Source: Wyeomyia smithii
Lineage: Eukaryota > Arthropoda > Insecta > Diptera > Culicidae
DNA length: 64,000 nt
NCBI RefSeq assembly: GCF_029784165.1
Contig: NC_073694.1
Location: 162,948,342-163,012,341 of the forward strand
Direction of reading: 5' to 3'
The notes under the pieces are model-generated. The model was not told where the DNA came from and did not search any database. It saw only the letters and a list, made by a program, of their open reading frames with translations. Position 1 is the stretch's first letter, and each line of letters starts with the position of its first letter. Shown piece by piece: positions 12,119 through 23,554 of the stretch. A program made the translations under genes and the position numbers.

Positions 12119-14004
12119 ACCCATCTCCATCGTCACCTGGAACGCTTGCTCTATTAGAGCAAAAAACATTGAGCTTGCTGACTTTCTCCGCAAGTACAAC
12201 ATCGACGTGGGTCTACTCACAGAGACCCACCTAAAGTCCGGCGACAGTTTTTGGCTGCCGGATCACAACATCATCCGTCTCGATCGCACCAACTCCAGGG
12301 GGGGTGGTATAGCGATCATCGTTAGAAAAGGGATGAAATACAACATCTTGCCGCACATCCACACCGCCATCATCGAAGCCCTTAGTGTGGAGGTCAAATC
12401 AGCTACCGGGTTCATCCGGTTCATCGTCGTCTACTGTCCTCGCCAGTGTAGTATCAGCAACGGTACAGCAATGCAGTTCAAGAACGACCTGGCAACCATC
12501 ACCAGGACCAACTCCCGCTTCGTCGTTGGGGGAGACCTAAATGCTCGGCACGAGGCTTGGCGAAATTATCGGCAGAATCTGAAAGGTCGTCAACTCTTCG
12601 AACACTCGCAGCATGGGTTTTATACGGTGCAGTTTCCGGATGAGCCGACTTTCATCTCCCCAGCGGGGAACCCTTCAACCCTGGACTTCTTCCTGGCCAA
12701 CATCGAGCTCTCCAAACCAGTGGCCCTCAACGATCTGAGCTAAGACCACCAACCTGTCGTTGCTGAGGTGGGGTTCGGTGTTGCTCCTGTCAGCTGTCTG
12801 CGGAAAGATTACCATCATGTCGACTGGGAGCGCTTTGCTCGAATGGTGGACAACAACATCGACGAGGCGCCGCCGCTCGACAGCGTGGAAAACATCGACC
12901 AGGCGTTGGAGGGTCTCCAACGAGCCATAAACGTGGCCGACGAGGCGTGTGTGCGACGTGTTCCTGTGAGGGGTAAGTTCCTTGCTATTGATTCCCATAC
13001 CCGGCTGCTAATTAGATTGCGGAATGTGCGTAGACGCCAGTTCCAGAGGACCAGGGATCTGGACATTAGGCTCGAGGTGACCGATCTGAATAGGCAAATT
13101 GCTTCCAGGATGGTCTCACTCCGGAATGAAAATTTCGGACGCTTAGTCCAAAGTTTGGACGACCGCTCCAGGCCATTCTGGAAAGTAGCCAAAGTGCTGA
13201 AATCGCACCCCAAACCAGTTCCTCCCCTCAGGGTCGGAGAGAGGCTTCTTGTTGCACCGGTCGAGAGAGCAAATGCGGTAGGCAATCACATTGCCTCATC
13301 GCATTTGCTTGGCTCGACCATGGCTAGTCCAATGGAAGACCAGGTCGAGCAGTGCGTCCGCGACCTCGAAAACTTCCCCTGTACCGTTCCTCAAGAACAT
13401 AAAATCACAGCAGAACAGGTTTGCTCAGCGCTGATGAGTACTAAGAACATGAAGGCCCCTGGGTTTGACGGGGTCTTCAATATGGTCTTAAAAAAGCTCA
13501 GCAACAGGGTTCACCTGTTGTTGAGCTCTATCTTCAACAGATGCTTGGAATTGCACTACTATCCAAGCATTTGGAAGATAGCCAAGATCATACCGATCCG
13601 CAAACCCGGGAAAGATCCGACGTTAGCATCAAGCTACCGTCCGATCAGCCTACTCTCATCGCTGGGTAAACTGTTTGAAAAACTGATCCTCAACCGCATG
13701 ATGAAGGTGGCTGAGGAAAACAACATCTTACTCCCGGAACAGTTTGGGTTTAGGAAGGGTCACTCCACCACGCACCAGCTGGTGCGGGTGATGAACAACA
13801 TCAGAAGGGACAGGGCTGTATCCAAGTCCACAGCCATGGCATTGTTGGACGTCGAAAAGGCGTTTGACAATGTCTGGCATGACGGTCTGGTATACAAGCT
13901 CTGTGCCTTCAACTTTCCATCATATTTGACGAAAATCATCTGCAGCTACCTTCGGCAGAGGTCGTTCAGGGTATCGCTGAATGGTTGTTTATCAAATACT
14001 TTTT
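12108..14004 (+). pseudogene. A2 ORF2 fragment, nonsense codon and 3' deletion
   Basis: Starts at ATG 12108 (MDPKPIS) inside the end of ORF1. The endonuclease domain is present (TETHL, GGDLNARH), but TAA at 12741-12743 replaces the Ser of the S-D-H motif, as in A1 and A3. The frame then reopens to 14004, where it is cut before the FADD motif of the reverse transcriptase. It cannot encode a working enzyme. The shared nonsense codon shows common descent with A1 and A3, separate from A4 and A5. Confidence 0.92.
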
Positions 14005-14064
14005 AAGAATACGGTAGTCAACGTCATGCGGTCGTGTCTTGAATACCACCCTCCTACTTTTTTT
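14005..14064 (+). repeat. E terminus copy 2, bordering the TFIIA-S segment
   Basis: AAGAATACGGTAGTCAACG begins directly after the broken A2 ORF2; the inverted-repeat core is at 14011-14026. The outer sequence ends CCTAC plus a T-run at 14064. The matching inverted copy at 16263-16330 bounds the other side of the host segment. The degenerate satellite normally next to E is absent here. Confidence 0.75.
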
Positions 14065-14880
14065 AATTTGAATTCAGCCAATAATGAATCATGTTGAAAC
14101 ATAAATTTTAAAATATTACCTTTTCTTACTTAAATTTTCCTTTTATATATTTTATCTGTTCACAACATTCTTTATGCTTCGACGTTGTTTTGTTTTATTA
14201 TTGATTTAATGGTGTTTTTTGATTTTATTTTTGGGATTTATATTCTCATAATTTAGTCAATACATATTTACAAGCCATTAGTGAGATATCATTTTTACAG
14301 GTATCGTGAAAAACAGAAAAAAAACTATGCTGACCTATGTACTCAGAGCCGGATTTGAGTGATGGGGGTAGATATTTTCATGGGACCCTTCTTTCCTTAA
14401 AACATTTCGCGGAAAGATAATTGAAATTGAAATTGTGAAAAAAGGTCATCACTTGTCATTCAGTCAGTTATGCCTGCGAGTGATGATTGCATATCTGACC
14501 TCGTTGTTCTTAAATCCGGACTTGTATGTACTCCTCAAACATTGAAATTGACTAACCATCAAAAAACAGATGATTAAATCCTATTTTCGGATAAGTGGTT
14601 TTAGCGAAAAATTTAATCAGTTAAGTTATGCATTTTTATTTTGTCATATCGATAATTAAACAAATGTTGCAAATACTTTTAAAATAGAATTGTGCTTTTA
14701 TATAAACCAACACCCACGTCGATGATCAACTTTAATCCTATCGATCGGTCCTTCCGATATCATCATTTACGTTAGCATCTAAAATAATAAGAAAAAATAT
14801 GTTAGAAACATAACATGCAATGTACAATTTCCCCTAGTCTCTAGCTCTAATAAAACTTTCGCCGTGCAGTTTACAGTTCG
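14065..14880. other. AT-rich host sequence, 3' flank of TFIIA-S
   Basis: Low-copy-looking AT-rich DNA with no convincing reading frame and no similarity to the satellite or elements. On the minus strand an AATAAA (plus-strand TTTATT near 14635) lies about 240 bp after the TFIIA-S stop and could be its polyadenylation signal. That assignment is tentative. Confidence 0.5.
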
Positions 14881-15385
14881 TTAAAACTCAAACTTACTTT
14901 TTCCGTCGCAGGCCACAATCTTCACTTTGTCTACTTTGGCAAACTCGTGCACTTCCCGGAACTCGACATCGTTCAGCATTAGCGTCCAAACATTGTCACA
15001 GAATCGGTAGGTGTTGAGTTTCGCAGCCTTGAACGTCACCCGAGACTTCACCCGGTTCGATAAAGCAGCGTTTATCGATTTGTCAAACTGAATCAACACT
15101 CGGACGGCAAGCGCTGGAGTAATCTGACCGTACTGGAATAATAAAGCGAACAATTCATATTATGAGGTGCAAGCCACTTACTAAGATAATCTTTGGACTT
15201 AATCACGTATTCTATACTAGTTTCATGTACTACAAGCGTTAAACATAATTTTATTACAAGGAAAAGTAAGTTCCAGTGAAACATATGTCGACATCATCTA
15301 AATCGATACTTACCTGTATCAGTTCGTCGAGGGTTTCTTGTAGTGTATTTCCGAGAGTGGTGTTCCGGTACAGCTGATAGGACAT
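14881..15385 (-). CDS. TfIIA-S: TFIIA small (gamma) subunit, two coding exons
   Basis: A general RNA polymerase II transcription factor subunit; with the large TFIIA subunit it stabilises TBP on promoters in the nucleus. Exon 1 is 15385-15314 (24 codons, MSYQLYRNTTLGNTLQ onward). The intron is 15313-15133, with a GTAAGT donor and a pyrimidine-rich ..TTCCAG acceptor, phase 0. Exon 2 is 15132-14881. The 107-aa product matches the family size of 106-109 aa. The N-terminal helical part includes LDELIQ/YGQITPALA and QFDKSINAAL; the C-terminal beta-barrel part includes LNTYRFCDNVWT, LNDVEFREV and KVDKVKIVACDGK. The start has A at -3. The intron shows this is not a retrocopy. It is the only host gene I can recognise, and it lies between two inverted E termini. 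Confidence 0.95.
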
Positions 15386-16262
15386 ATTTTGGCTGTGTTA
15401 TTATGATCTAAATTGTTAACACAATCGGGATGCTTTGAATTCGACACAATAGAAACAATAAAAATAACCAATTATTTATAAGCTCACTTCTAGCTCCCGA
15501 TTATGCCACTGTTTGACAGCTTCCCAGTAGAGAAAAAAGAGAAAGACAAGCCAAACTGAAATTCGCGTTGACGGTGTTGCTGATATTTGTTTGGTTTTTG
15601 CATGCGAAAAAGAAGGAAAGAAATACTTTTGCTTTTGTCATCACGCACATTTTGACAATTACATATGAGTGTTCACGTAGGTGCGAACAGCCTTCAAAAT
15701 CTCTTTCAACGCGAATAACCCGAATCGACCAACAAAACAGCAACGGTGCACGTTCACAACTGTGCTAAGGTAATGCAGAGTCTATAATAAGAGTCCCGCA
15801 AAGATGAAACCAAAGGAACCAAATCAGTGTCAAATGAGGGTACCAATCGAGCAATGTAAATAAACAAAGTGATAATGTTAGGAGTGGATGAAAAGTGTTG
15901 TAATTGAGCGTAATAAAGCATATGTGTTTTTCCGAAGTTTTACTTACACATTTTAATCCAATATTAAACCTGTACACTGGTTCACTTAAATTTAACAAAA
16001 CATCACCGGTGTAATCTTACAAAACTGTGTACCTTGTGAAGAATTTCAAAAAATGATATTCGCTTATGCATGGTGAAAAACAGAACTGTATAGTTCTTGG
16101 CAACAAACGGCACAAAAACTGTGTTGCCGAAACGATAGATTTTCTTTTCGCGCGACTCTTTATACATAGACTCTGAGGTAATGATCAGCAGCGTTCCCAA
16201 ACAGTACTGTCAACATTGTGCATGAAAAATCATTATTTTACGAGACGTTTCTTAACTTAACG
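15386..16262. other. Host sequence upstream of TFIIA-S
   Basis: Presumed promoter and 5' UTR region of the TFIIA-S gene. No TATA box or exon can be assigned with confidence. A minus-strand frame of about 65 codons at 16003-16200 ends beside a possible GT donor, but I do not recognise its product and do not call it a gene. Confidence 0.45.
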
Positions 16263-16330
16263 CACTTAAAAAAAGTAGGAGGGTGGTATTCAAGACACGA
16301 CCGCATGACGTTGACTACCGTATTCTTAAA
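16263..16330 (-). repeat. E terminus copy 3 (inverted)
   Basis: Reverse complement of the E terminus: an A-run and GTAGGAGGGTGGTATTC at the host side, then TGACGTTGACTACCGT at 16306-16321. With copy 2 it makes a pair of inverted repeats about 60 bp long around 14065-16262. It is the outer boundary of the large inverted element running to the X module at 32711. Confidence 0.8.
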
Positions 16331-17110
16331 AAAAAAATATTCCATTGAAGCAAATAGTATAGGGAATTGCAACGCTTCTTTTACAAAACTTCTGTAACAA
16401 AATTTCGAGGCTCCAAAAGGTACCAGTTTCCGATTATTTTCGTCCAGAATTCCAGCCATTTTAGTATTTTGCAGTAGCCATTTATTACTAACAGCCACCA
16501 GCATAACGGGTGAAACCGGCACGAGATGACCGGTACTATTTTGTCTTACCTCCTTTCAGCTGCTAACACCTAGCGCTGTCGTGAAATTAACATCAACATG
16601 AACATGCATTTTTGCAAGGTTTTTTTTCCGCTAGCAACAGCAATTGTAAAACATAAAATTCAACTAACCGCTTCTATTATAAAACTGCGAGGCACCAAAA
16701 GGTGCCAGTTGCCGATTTCTTGTTTACTGGTTTCCGTCCAGAATTCCAGCCATTTTAGTACTTTGCAGTAGCCACCAGCATCACGGATCAAACCGGCACG
16801 AGATGACCGGTACTATTTTGTTTTTCCTCCGAGCGTCCGTATGTATCCGGTACGGTTTAATAATGAAACTGATGGAGTGAAATGTTCGAACGATACGTTT
16901 TATACCAAGGCTTCGTCAGATAAATAGAAAGAGGGATGGGCTACATAGATGATGAAATGGCAGAGACAAATGTTTCTTGAAAGCTGCGCCGGCCGCTGTC
17001 GTAATATTAACACCAACACAAACATGCATTTTTGCAAGGTTTTTTTCCGCTAGCAGCAGCATTTGGTAAAACAGAAAATTCAATTAGCCGCTTCTGTAAC
17101 AAAATTTAGA
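16331..17110 (-). repeat. Degenerate satellite edge (inverted copy)
   Basis: Reverse complement of the degenerate block at about 3900-4672, including the shortened half-monomers and the T-run. The two copies differ at few positions, for example a missing G of GGAGGAAAGAC near 16550. Confidence 0.85.
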
Positions 17111-17579
17111 GGCACCAAAAGGTGCCAGTTGCCGATTATAGTTTCCTGGTTAGTCCGTCCAGAATTCCAGCCATTTAAGTGTTTTGCAGTAGCCATTTAC
17201 TACTAAAGCCACCAGCATTACGGGTGAAACCGGCACGAGATGACCGGTACTATTTTGTATTTCCTCCTTTCAGCTGCTATCACCTAGCGTCCGCATGTCA
17301 CTGGTGCGGTTTTGGAATCAGAATGATGGGGCGCCGGCCGCTGTCGTAAAATTAACACCAACAAAAAGATGCATATTTGCAAGGTTTTTTCCGCTAGCAG
17401 CAGCATTTTGTAATAAAACAGAAAATTCAATTAGCCGCTTCTGTAACAAAATTTCGAGGCACCAAAAGGGGCCAGGTGCCGAATATATCCATTTTTTTGG
17501 TCAGTCCGTCCAGAATTCTTTCAAGATAGCGTCCGTATGTAGCCGGTACGGTTTAGTAATGAAACTGATGGGGTGAAAT
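17110..17579 (-). repeat. Satellite, partial unit, inverted
   Basis: About two thirds of a 695-bp unit in reverse orientation, ending in the 3' target duplication of element A3 (plus-strand TGATGGGGTGAAAT, 17566-17579). Confidence 0.9.
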
Positions 17580-17829
17580 TGTTGTTGTTGTTTAAGTTTA
17601 TCTGTATTTTTATGCTTTTGTAGGGTATAATACATGTTTTTAAAGTATAAGTGATTCACATTACTGTTTTCATCTTTGATGTGCGAGTTTTGATTTTTGT
17701 TTTACTAAGCTTTCTAATTGTAGAGATTTTGAATTTTGGATTGTCCACTTTGGTGGCGCTTGTTTGAAAGAAAACTACTTAAAACTACTATTTACAGCTT
17801 AAAATTACTATTTACAGCTTAGAACTAAC

Positions 17830-20470
17830 TTAACCTACTATGTACAAACCGCTTATTAAAGCGTATTCTGAATGCTGACATTTATGTACAAATTTGGTTT
17901 TGGTTTCTGTTATTCTGGCATCTACTTTTGGAGTAACTGCTTCTTGGTGGAGATCTGTGATCCTGGTGTCATAGGGACAATCGAGGATCATCCGTAAGAT
18001 TCGGTTTTGCGCAATCTGTATTTTGTTCCTGTGAGTTTGTGCACATGACTCCCACACCGGAGCTGCGTAAAAGACCGCGGGGGCAATTATTTGTTTGTAG
18101 ACTGCCAGTTTGTTTGTTCTTGAGAGGCGAGATCTGCGACAAATTAGCGGGTATAGTGACCGAACCAAAGCTGAGCACTTAACCAGTGTCCTCTCCACAT
18201 GCGATCGGAAAAGAAGTTTCTCGTCGAATAGCAGTCCAAGATAGGTAACTTCGGAAGACCACTCAACCCCTGTACCGTTCATAACCACAACGCATGATGG
18301 AGGGGGCTTCAGTTTGGGGGATTGTCGATGAAGGAACATTATTGTCTGGGTTTTGGAAGCGTTGATCTTGATTTTCCAGGTGTTAGCATACTCGACAAAG
18401 GCGTCTAAGCATCGCTGAAGTTTGTTGGTGATCTCACGAGGCATTCTTCCCTTGACGGCAATTGCAGTGTCATCTGCGAACAGAAAGAGCACGCAGCCAT
18501 CTCCCAGGGAAGGAATGTCGGAGGTGTAAATGTTGTATAGCAAAGGGCCCAGCAGACTGCCCTGCGGGACCCCTGCTGGGATGGAAAAAGTATTTGATAA
18601 ACAACCATTCAGCGATACCCTGAACGACCTCTGCCGAAGGTAGCTGCAGATGATTTTCGTCAAATATGATGGAAAGTTGAAGGCACAGAGCTTGTATACC
18701 AGACCGTCATGCCAGACATTGTCAAACGCCTTTTCGACGTCCAACAATGCCATGGCTGTGGACTTGGATACAGCCCTGTCCCTTCTGATGTTGTTCATCA
18801 CCCGCACCAGCTGGTGCGTGGTGGAGTGACCCTTCCTAAACCCAAACTGTTCCGGGAGTAAGATGTTGTTTTCCTCAGCCACCTTCATCATGCGGTTGAG
18901 GATCAGTTTTTCAAACAGTTTACCCAGCGATGAGAGTAGGCTGATCGGACGGTAGCTTGATGCTAACGTCGGATCTTTCCCGGGTTTGCGGATCGGTATG
19001 ATCTTGGCTATCTTCCAAATGCTTGGATAGTAGTGCAATTCCAAGCATCTGTTGAAGATAGAGCTCAACAACAGGTGAACCCTGTTGCTGAGCTTTTTTA
19101 AGACCATATTGAAGACCCCGTCAAACCCAGGGGCCTTCATGTTCTTAGTACTCATCAGCGCTGAGCAAACCTGTTCTGCTGTGATTTTATGTTCTTGAGG
19201 AACGGTACAGGGGAAGTTTTCGAGGTCGCGGACGCACTGCTCGACCTGGTCTTCCATTGGACTAGCCATGGTCGAGCCAAGCAAATGCGATGAGGCAATG
19301 TGATTGCCTACCGCATTTGCTCTCTCGACCGGTGCAACAAGAAGCCTCTCTCCGACCCTGAGGGGAGGAACTGGTTTGGGGTGCGATTTCAGCACTTTGG
19401 CTACTTTCCAGAATGGCCTGGAGCGGTCGTCCAAACTTTGGACTAAGCGTCCGAAATTTTCATTCCGGAGTGAGACCATCCTGGAAGCAATTTGCCTATT
19501 CAGATCGGTCACCTCGAGCCTAATGTCCAGATCCCTGGTCCTCTGGAACTGGCGTCTACGCACATTCCGCAATCTAATTAGCAGCCGGGTATGGGAATCA
19601 ATAGCAAGGAACTTACCCCTCACAGGAACACGTCGCACACACGCCTCGTCGGCCACGTTTATGGCTCGTTGGAGACCCTCCAACGCCTGGTCGATGTTTT
19701 CCACGCTGTCGAGCGGCGGCGCCTCGTCGATGTTGTTGTCCACCATTCGAGCAAAGCGCTCCCAGTCGACATGATGGTAATCTTTCCGCAGACAGCTGAC
19801 AGGAGCAACACCGAACCCCACCTCAGCAACGACAGGTTGGTGGTCTTAGCTCAGATCGTTGAGGGCCACTGGTTTGGAGAGCTCGATGTTGGCCAGGAAG
19901 AAGTCCAGGGTTGAAGGGTTCCCCGCTGGGGAGATGAAAGTCGGCTCATCCGGAAACTGCACCGTATAAAACCCATGCTGCGAGTGTTCGAAGAGTTGAC
20001 GACCTTTCAGATTCTGCCGATAATTTCGCCAAGCCTCGTGCCGAGCATTTAGGTCTCCCCCAACGACGAAGCGGGAGTTGGTCCTGGTGATGGTTGCCAG
20101 GTCGTTCTTGAACTGCATTGCTGTACCGTTGCTGATACTACACTGGCGAGGACAGTAGACGACGATGAACCGGATGAACCCGGTAGCTGATTTGACCTCC
20201 ACACTAAGGGCTTCGATGATGGCGGTGTGGATGTGCGGCAAGATGTTGTATTTCATCCCTTTTCTAACGATGATCGCTATACCACCCCCCCTGGAGTTGG
20301 TGCGATCGAGACGGATGATGTTGTGATCCGGCAGCCAAAAACTGTCGCCGGACTTTAGGTGGGTCTCTGTGAGTAGACCCACGTCGATGTTGTACTTGCG
20401 GAGAAAGTCAGCAAGCTCAATGTTTTTTGCTCTAATAGAGCAAGCGTTCCAGGTGACGATGGAGATGGGT
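17830..20470 (-). pseudogene. A3 ORF2, start deleted and nonsense codon
   Basis: The endonuclease/RT frame is complete at the C terminus (GVPQGSLLGPLLYN, FADDT) but lacks its ATG because of the 17-bp deletion. It is interrupted by TAA at 19846-19848 in the S-D-H motif. After the deletion, ORF1 reads into this region in a different frame. The protein cannot be made whole. The sequence otherwise remains nearly identical to A4. Confidence 0.92.
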
Positions 20471-21692
20471 TTATAAATTTACCGAGCACATGGATTTGCT
20501 CGGGCTTGTTGCGACACGCACGAAGGGCATTGGTCATGCTGCTAAAAATTTCTAGCAGCTCATCCGCAGAGTACTTCTCGGACTCAGCGCTCGGTGGTGT
20601 TGTTGTGGATGGACGCCAGTAGCCAGGGGGGGGAGGCGACCGTTGACCGGCTGACCCGCCGGATGGTAAGTGTGGAAGGTCAAGTTGCGTACGCGTACTT
20701 GGGTGCCCTGCTTGCTGGGATGAACGCAGAGGAGGAAAATCTTCCGCCCTGAAGACCGGTGGTTTGTCTTTCTTCCTGCTCGGCTGGTTGGTTGACGACG
20801 CCTGCTTGCGGATATGTTTGAAGCTCTCCCTTTTCGGGCACTGTCGATCAGAGCTCTGGTGATCACCGCCACAGTTAGCACACTTAAACTGTACCGCACC
20901 GGCACCGTCCACAGGGCAATCCGATGTAGAGTGGTCCTTGGCGCAAATGTTGCAACGCGGTTTGATGTTGCAGTTTCGGGTACCGTGACCGAAGTTGAGG
21001 CACCTCTGACACTGCGTAACGTCTCGGCGGCCTCCTCGATAGGGCTCCCAACGGATGATAATGGAGAACAAAGAGCGGATGGCTCGCAAAGCGCTCAGTG
21101 TAACTGTCCCTTTTGGGAAATGAACCAGAAAGAGGCAGTCCGGGTATTTCCTTTCATTTTCATTTCTGCGTTTGATCGGATAGACAGCAATTGGGGCCAA
21201 TTTGTACCGATCCTTGATTTCGGCACCGATCAGCTTGGGGTCGAAACCTGGCAAGCCTCTGATGACCACCTTGAAAGGCTTTTCCCCAGGAATGTCGTGG
21301 GTGAAGAACTCAGATTTAGAATTTTCCAAAAACTTCGTGGCCTTCTCAAAATCCACCTTCGTGTGGAGCATAACCTTCGTACCGATGCCGCATAACTTAT
21401 ATTCAGCTGCTACGCCCAGCGATGCAAAGTCGCTAATGAGCTTGTTGAGAGGAACGTTTTTCACTACCAGCGGGGGAAGCTTCACTTTCACCGTATTGGG
21501 GCTGGCAGAATCCGGAACATCAGTCGGCTCGCCAAAATCTCCAACGTCGCTAGCGTTTGTCACCGTGTCGCAGTCAGCCACGCTTTTCGAAGTGCAACTG
21601 CTTCCGCCTGGTTTCTTCTTTTTACTGCCTACTTCAGCAGCAGAGTTTTGTTTCGCAGGGCTCGAGCCTGCTCTTCTCTTTTTCTTTGACAT
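20355..21692 (-). CDS. A3 ORF1, gag-like protein with altered C terminus
   Basis: First ATG at 21692 (MSKKKRR). PRE_C2HC-like region and three CCHC knuckles are as in A4. The 17-bp deletion removes the normal stop, so the last normal residues GKF are followed by about 36 out-of-frame residues (INPSPSS...) to a stop at 20355, giving about 445 aa rather than 412. One further substitution, P to S, occurs in the proline-rich tail. The domains needed for RNA binding remain. Confidence 0.85.
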   Translation of the reverse strand: MSKKKRRAGSSPAKQNSAAEVGSKKKKPGGSSCTSKSVADCDTVTNASDVGDFGEPTDVPDSASPNTVKVKLPPLVVKNVPLNKLISDFASLGVAAEYKLCGIGTKVMLHTKVDFEKATKFLENSKSEFFTHDIPGEKPFKVVIRGLPGFDPKLIGAEIKDRYKLAPIAVYPIKRRNENERKYPDCLFLVHFPKGTVTLSALRAIRSLFSIIIRWEPYRGGRRDVTQCQRCLNFGHGTRNCNIKPRCNICAKDHSTSDCPVDGAGAVQFKCANCGGDHQSSDRQCPKRESFKHIRKQASSTNQPSRKKDKPPVFRAEDFPPLRSSQQAGHPSTRTQLDLPHLPSGGSAGQRSPPPPGYWRPSTTTPPSAESEKYSADELLEIFSSMTNALRACRNKPEQIHVLGKFINPSPSSPGTLALLEQKTLSLLTFSASTTSTWVYSQRPT

Positions 21693-21801
21693 CACACAGC
21701 GATGCAAGCGACGAACTGTCGCACAAAACGGAATAAAATTTTTAACTAACCCGGCTTTTCAGAAATAGAACTGTACTTCTCAACAGTCTGAGAGCGAATG
21801 A

Positions 21802-23205
21802 TGATGGGGTGAAATGTTCGAACGGTACGTTTTATACCAAGGCTTCGTCAGATAAATTAAAAGTGGGATGGGCTACGCAAATTATGGAATGGAAGAGACA
21901 AATGTTTCTTGAAAGCTGCGCCGGCCGCTGTCATAATATTAACACCAACACAAACATGCATTTTTGCAAGGTTTTTTCCGCTAGCAGCATCATTTGGTAA
22001 AACAGAAAATTCAATTTGCCGCTTCTGTAACAAAATTTAGAGGCACCAAAAGGTGCCAGTTGCCGATTATATTTTCCTGGTTAGTCCGTCCAGAATTCCA
22101 GCCATTTAAGTGTTTTGCAGTAGCCATTTACTACTAAAGCCACCAGCATTACGGGTGAAACCGGCACGAGATGACCGGTACTATTTTGTATTTCCTCCTT
22201 TCAGCTGCTATCACCTAGCGTCCGCATGTCACTGGTGCGGTTTTGGAATCAGAATGATGGGGCGCCGGCCGCTGTCGTAAAATTAACACCAACAAAAAGA
22301 TGCATATTTACAAGGTTTTTTCCGCTAGCAGCAGCATTTCGTAACAAAACAGAAAATTCAATTAGCCGCTTCTGTAACAAAATTTCGAGGCACCAAAAGG
22401 GGCCAGGTGCCGAATATATCCATGTTTTTGGTCAGTCCGTCCAGAATTCTTTCAAGATAGCGTCCGTATGTAGCCGGTACGGTTTAGTAATGAAACTGAT
22501 GGGGTGAAATGTTCGAACGGTACGTTTTATACCAAGGCTTCGTCAGATAAATTAAAAGTGGGATGGGCTACGCAAATTATGGAATGGAAGAGACAAATGT
22601 TTCTTGAAAGCTGCGCCGGCCGCTGTCATAATATTAACACCAACACAAACATGCATTTTTGCAAGGTTTTTTCCGCTAGCAGCATCATTTGGTAAAACAG
22701 AAAATTCAATTTGCCGCTTCTGTAACAAAATTTAGAGGCACCAAAAGGTGCCAGTTGCCGATTATAGTTTCCTGGTTAGTCCGTCCAGAATTCCAGCCAT
22801 TTAAGTGTTTTGCAGTAGCCATTTACTACTAAAGCCACCAGCATTACGGGTGAAACCGGCACGAGATGACCGGTACTATTTTGTATTTCCTCCTTTCAGC
22901 TGCTATCACCTAGCGTCCGCATGTCACTGGTGCGGTTTTGGAATCAGAATGATGGGGCGCCGGCCGCTGTCGTAAAATTAACACCAACAAAAAGATGCAT
23001 ATTTGCAAGGTTTTTTCCGCTAGCAGCAGCATTTTGTAATAAAACAGAAAATTCAATTAGCCGCTTCTGTAACAAAATTTCGAGGCACCAAAAGGGGCCA
23101 GGTGCCGAATATATCCATTTTTTTGGTCAGTCCGTCCAGAATTCTTTCAAGATAGCGTCCGTATGTAGCCGGTACGGTTTAGTAATGAAACTGATGGAGT
23201 GAAAT
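21802..23205 (-). repeat. 695-bp satellite array, about two units, inverted
   Basis: Two dimeric units in reverse orientation between A3 and B. The unit next to B has the ATTTCACTCCATCA target form and corresponds to 9370-10065 in the other arm; the next one matches 10065-10770. Confidence 0.93.
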
Positions 23206-23554
23206 TAACGAATTTTTTTTTTTTTTTTACGAATAAAATTGTTTTATTTCAGTTATTTACGTTTGTATACATTTGTTTTACATTTCAAGTGATTTAGCGA
23301 ACTGCTGTGCATCTTTAGTTTATGTGTATCATTTCTTTGTTGTTTACATTTAGTTATATATTTAGATTTATGTGAACTTTGCCACTGGTATGTTTTGAGA
23401 ACAAACTTAACCTAACTAAACCTATTTACAATATTTACATATTTACATTCTGAGGAGGCTCTGATGGTAGTGTTAGTTTTGAGTTGAGCCGTTTACTCGC
23501 GGTTTACTCGAGGTTAGTTACAAGCAATTTTATTAATTGGAAGTTGGATGAGGA

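Larger units (their letters stand above)
10771..14004 (+). mobile_element. Element A2: Jockey-clade retrotransposon, 3' truncated
   Basis: The 5' end is intact: ATTTCACCCCATCA (10757-10770) followed by TCATTCGCTCTC. ORF1 is complete and ORF2 runs to TCAAATACTTTTT at 14004. There it breaks within the reverse-transcriptase region and joins the 55-bp E terminus. The remainder of ORF2, the 3' UTR and the downstream satellite present beside A3 are missing, which indicates deletion rather than normal retrotransposon truncation, since those truncations affect the 5' end. Confidence 0.92.
17580..21801 (-). mobile_element. Element A3: nearly full-length Jockey-clade retrotransposon
   Basis: 4222 bp flanked by perfect 14-bp duplications of ATTTCACCCCATCA (17566-17579 and 21802-21815 as complements). 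The 3' tail is (AAC)4. It carries the A1/A2-type nonsense codon in ORF2 and a private 17-bp deletion at the ORF1/ORF2 boundary. Its flanking satellite is the mirror image of that around A2, so A2 and A3 descend from one insertion duplicated by inversion. Confidence 0.93.

Noticed and set aside
16003..16200. Possible exon of a second host gene upstream of TFIIA-S
   Set aside because: An open minus-strand frame ends near a GT, but there is no recognised product, partner exon or conserved motif.
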